Shown one piece after another: positions 5,478 to 6,209 of a DNA stretch of 6,209 nucleotides (position 1 is the stretch's first letter; each line of letters opens with the position of its first letter). The stretch spans positions 1 through 6,209 of the forward strand of contig CAMKMR010000110.1 in assembly GCA_946413945.1 (NCBI GenBank). The letters run 5' to 3'. Made by a program: the position numbers and the translations under genes. Below the pieces are notes generated by a model, which was given only the letters and a program-made list of their open reading frames with translations, was not told the DNA's origin and made no database searches. The DNA is from an uncultured Lachnospiraceae bacterium (lineage in GTDB: Bacteria > Bacillota > Clostridia > Lachnospirales > Lachnospiraceae).

Positions 5478-6209
5478 ATGATAGTTGGTGTTATCGGTGC
5501 CGGAACAATGGGTTCAGGTATTGCACAGGCTTTCGCTATGACAGATGGTTACGAAGTTCGTCTTTGTGATATCAAGGAAGAGTTCGCTGAAGGCGGAAAG
5601 AAGAAAATTGAGAAGAATATCAATTTCCTTGTGAGCAAGGAAAAGATCTCAGCAGATAAGGGCGCTGAAATCCTTGGCAAGATCAAGACTGGTCTTAAGG
5701 AAATCTGCACAGACTGTGATCTTGTAGTAGAAGTTTGTCCTGAAGTGATGGCTATCAAGAAGCAGACATTTAAGGAATTAATGGAGATCGTTCCAAAGGA
5801 TTGTATCTTCGCTTCAAATACATCATCACTTTCAATCACAGAGATCGGTGCTGGTCTTGACAGACCACTTATCGGTATGCACTTCTTCAACCCAGCTGAC
5901 AGAATGAAGCTCATCGAAGTTATCGCTGGTGGTGCTACACCTGATTCTTTAGTTGAGAAGATTAAAGAAATCTCAAAAGAGATCGGTAAGGTTCCTGTAC
6001 AGGTTAACGAAGCTGCAGGTTTCGCTGTAAACAGACTTCTTATCACAATGATCAACGAAGCTTGCTACGAAGTTATGGAAGGTGTTGCTTCAGTTGAAGA
6101 TATCGATACAGCTATGAAGCTTGGATGTAACCATCCAATGGGACCACTTGAGCTCGGTGATTACATCGGACTTGATATCTGCCTTGCTATTATGGACGTA
6201 CTTTACAAC
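5478..6209 (+). CDS. hbd: 3-hydroxybutyryl-CoA dehydrogenase, 3' partial
   Basis: It reduces acetoacetyl-CoA to 3-hydroxybutyryl-CoA with NAD(P)H, the step between thiolase and crotonase. The frame is open to the window end, giving 244 residues; family members are about 280-290, so roughly 40 residues of the C-terminal dimerisation domain are missing. The N-terminal Rossmann loop is GAGTMG (7-12), and Asp31 at the end of the second strand suggests NAD(H) preference. Catalytic positions are present: the Ser pair of NTSS (116-117), His135 in GMHFFNP, Glu147 in MKLIEVI and Asn185 in GFAVNR. LGCNHPMGPLELGD (near 215-228) is the usual C-domain signature. Residues 141-142 are Asp-Arg where many homologues have Pro-Val. 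AGGAGG at 5465-5470, 7 nt before the ATG, is a consensus ribosome site. No convincing separate promoter is seen in the 86-nt gap after crt. Identity is certain. Confidence 0.97.
   Translation, partial: MIVGVIGAGTMGSGIAQAFAMTDGYEVRLCDIKEEFAEGGKKKIEKNINFLVSKEKISADKGAEILGKIKTGLKEICTDCDLVVEVCPEVMAIKKQTFKELMEIVPKDCIFASNTSSLSITEIGAGLDRPLIGMHFFNPADRMKLIEVIAGGATPDSLVEKIKEISKEIGKVPVQVNEAAGFAVNRLLITMINEACYEVMEGVASVEDIDTAMKLGCNHPMGPLELGDYIGLDICLAIMDVLYN

Noticed and set aside
5549..6055. 168-codon open frame on the minus strand
   Set aside because: It is antisense to hbd, whose motifs prove the plus-strand frame. The product is Ser/Ile-rich and shows no recognisable motif.

Overview
The window looks like chromosomal DNA of a butyrate-forming anaerobe of the Firmicutes, most likely Lachnospiraceae (Butyrivibrio, Pseudobutyrivibrio or Roseburia type). 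The grounds are a moderately AT-rich sequence, strong AGGAGG-type ribosome sites, short U-tailed terminators, and a thiolase-crotonase-3-hydroxybutyryl-CoA dehydrogenase run whose proteins resemble those of clostridial butyrate producers. The genus is inferred from protein character, not from any search. All five genes are on the + strand.

Bases 1-2114 hold the 3' part of a long gene whose start lies upstream of the window. Its product begins with charged EEARKKA-type repeats, continues as about 400 residues of Ala/Lys/Glu-rich predicted coiled coil, and ends in a globular domain that lines up with the AAA+ ATPases of the SpoVK/CbbX family. That domain has lost the Walker A lysine, the Walker B acidic pair and the arginine-finger position. 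This is the least conventional object in the window. An intrinsic terminator follows, and a near-consensus sigma-A promoter is threaded through it (TTTACA-17-TATAAT).

Bases 2230-3243 encode a divergent MreB-family actin homologue of 337 residues, without mreC or mreD beside it. A second, weaker terminator follows, again interlocked with a probable promoter (TTGCTA-17-TATTAT, extended -10) and a leader of about 70 nt.

Bases 3401-6209 hold the start of a central butyrate operon: thiolase (thl), crotonase (crt) and 3-hydroxybutyryl-CoA dehydrogenase (hbd, cut by the window end). Together they condense two acetyl-CoA, reduce acetoacetyl-CoA and dehydrate 3-hydroxybutyryl-CoA to crotonyl-CoA. In such organisms the next genes are often bcd-etfB-etfA, but these would lie outside the window. 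thl and crt are 14 nt apart. An 86-nt gap between crt and hbd carries a long imperfect hairpin without a U tract. Codon use changes sharply at thl: ATA isoleucine codons are common in mreB and almost absent from thl, crt and hbd, as expected for very highly expressed metabolic genes.

The three units (coiled-coil protein, MreB-like protein, butyrate enzymes) appear to be transcribed separately. A functional link between the first two is a hypothesis based on adjacency and protein type only.
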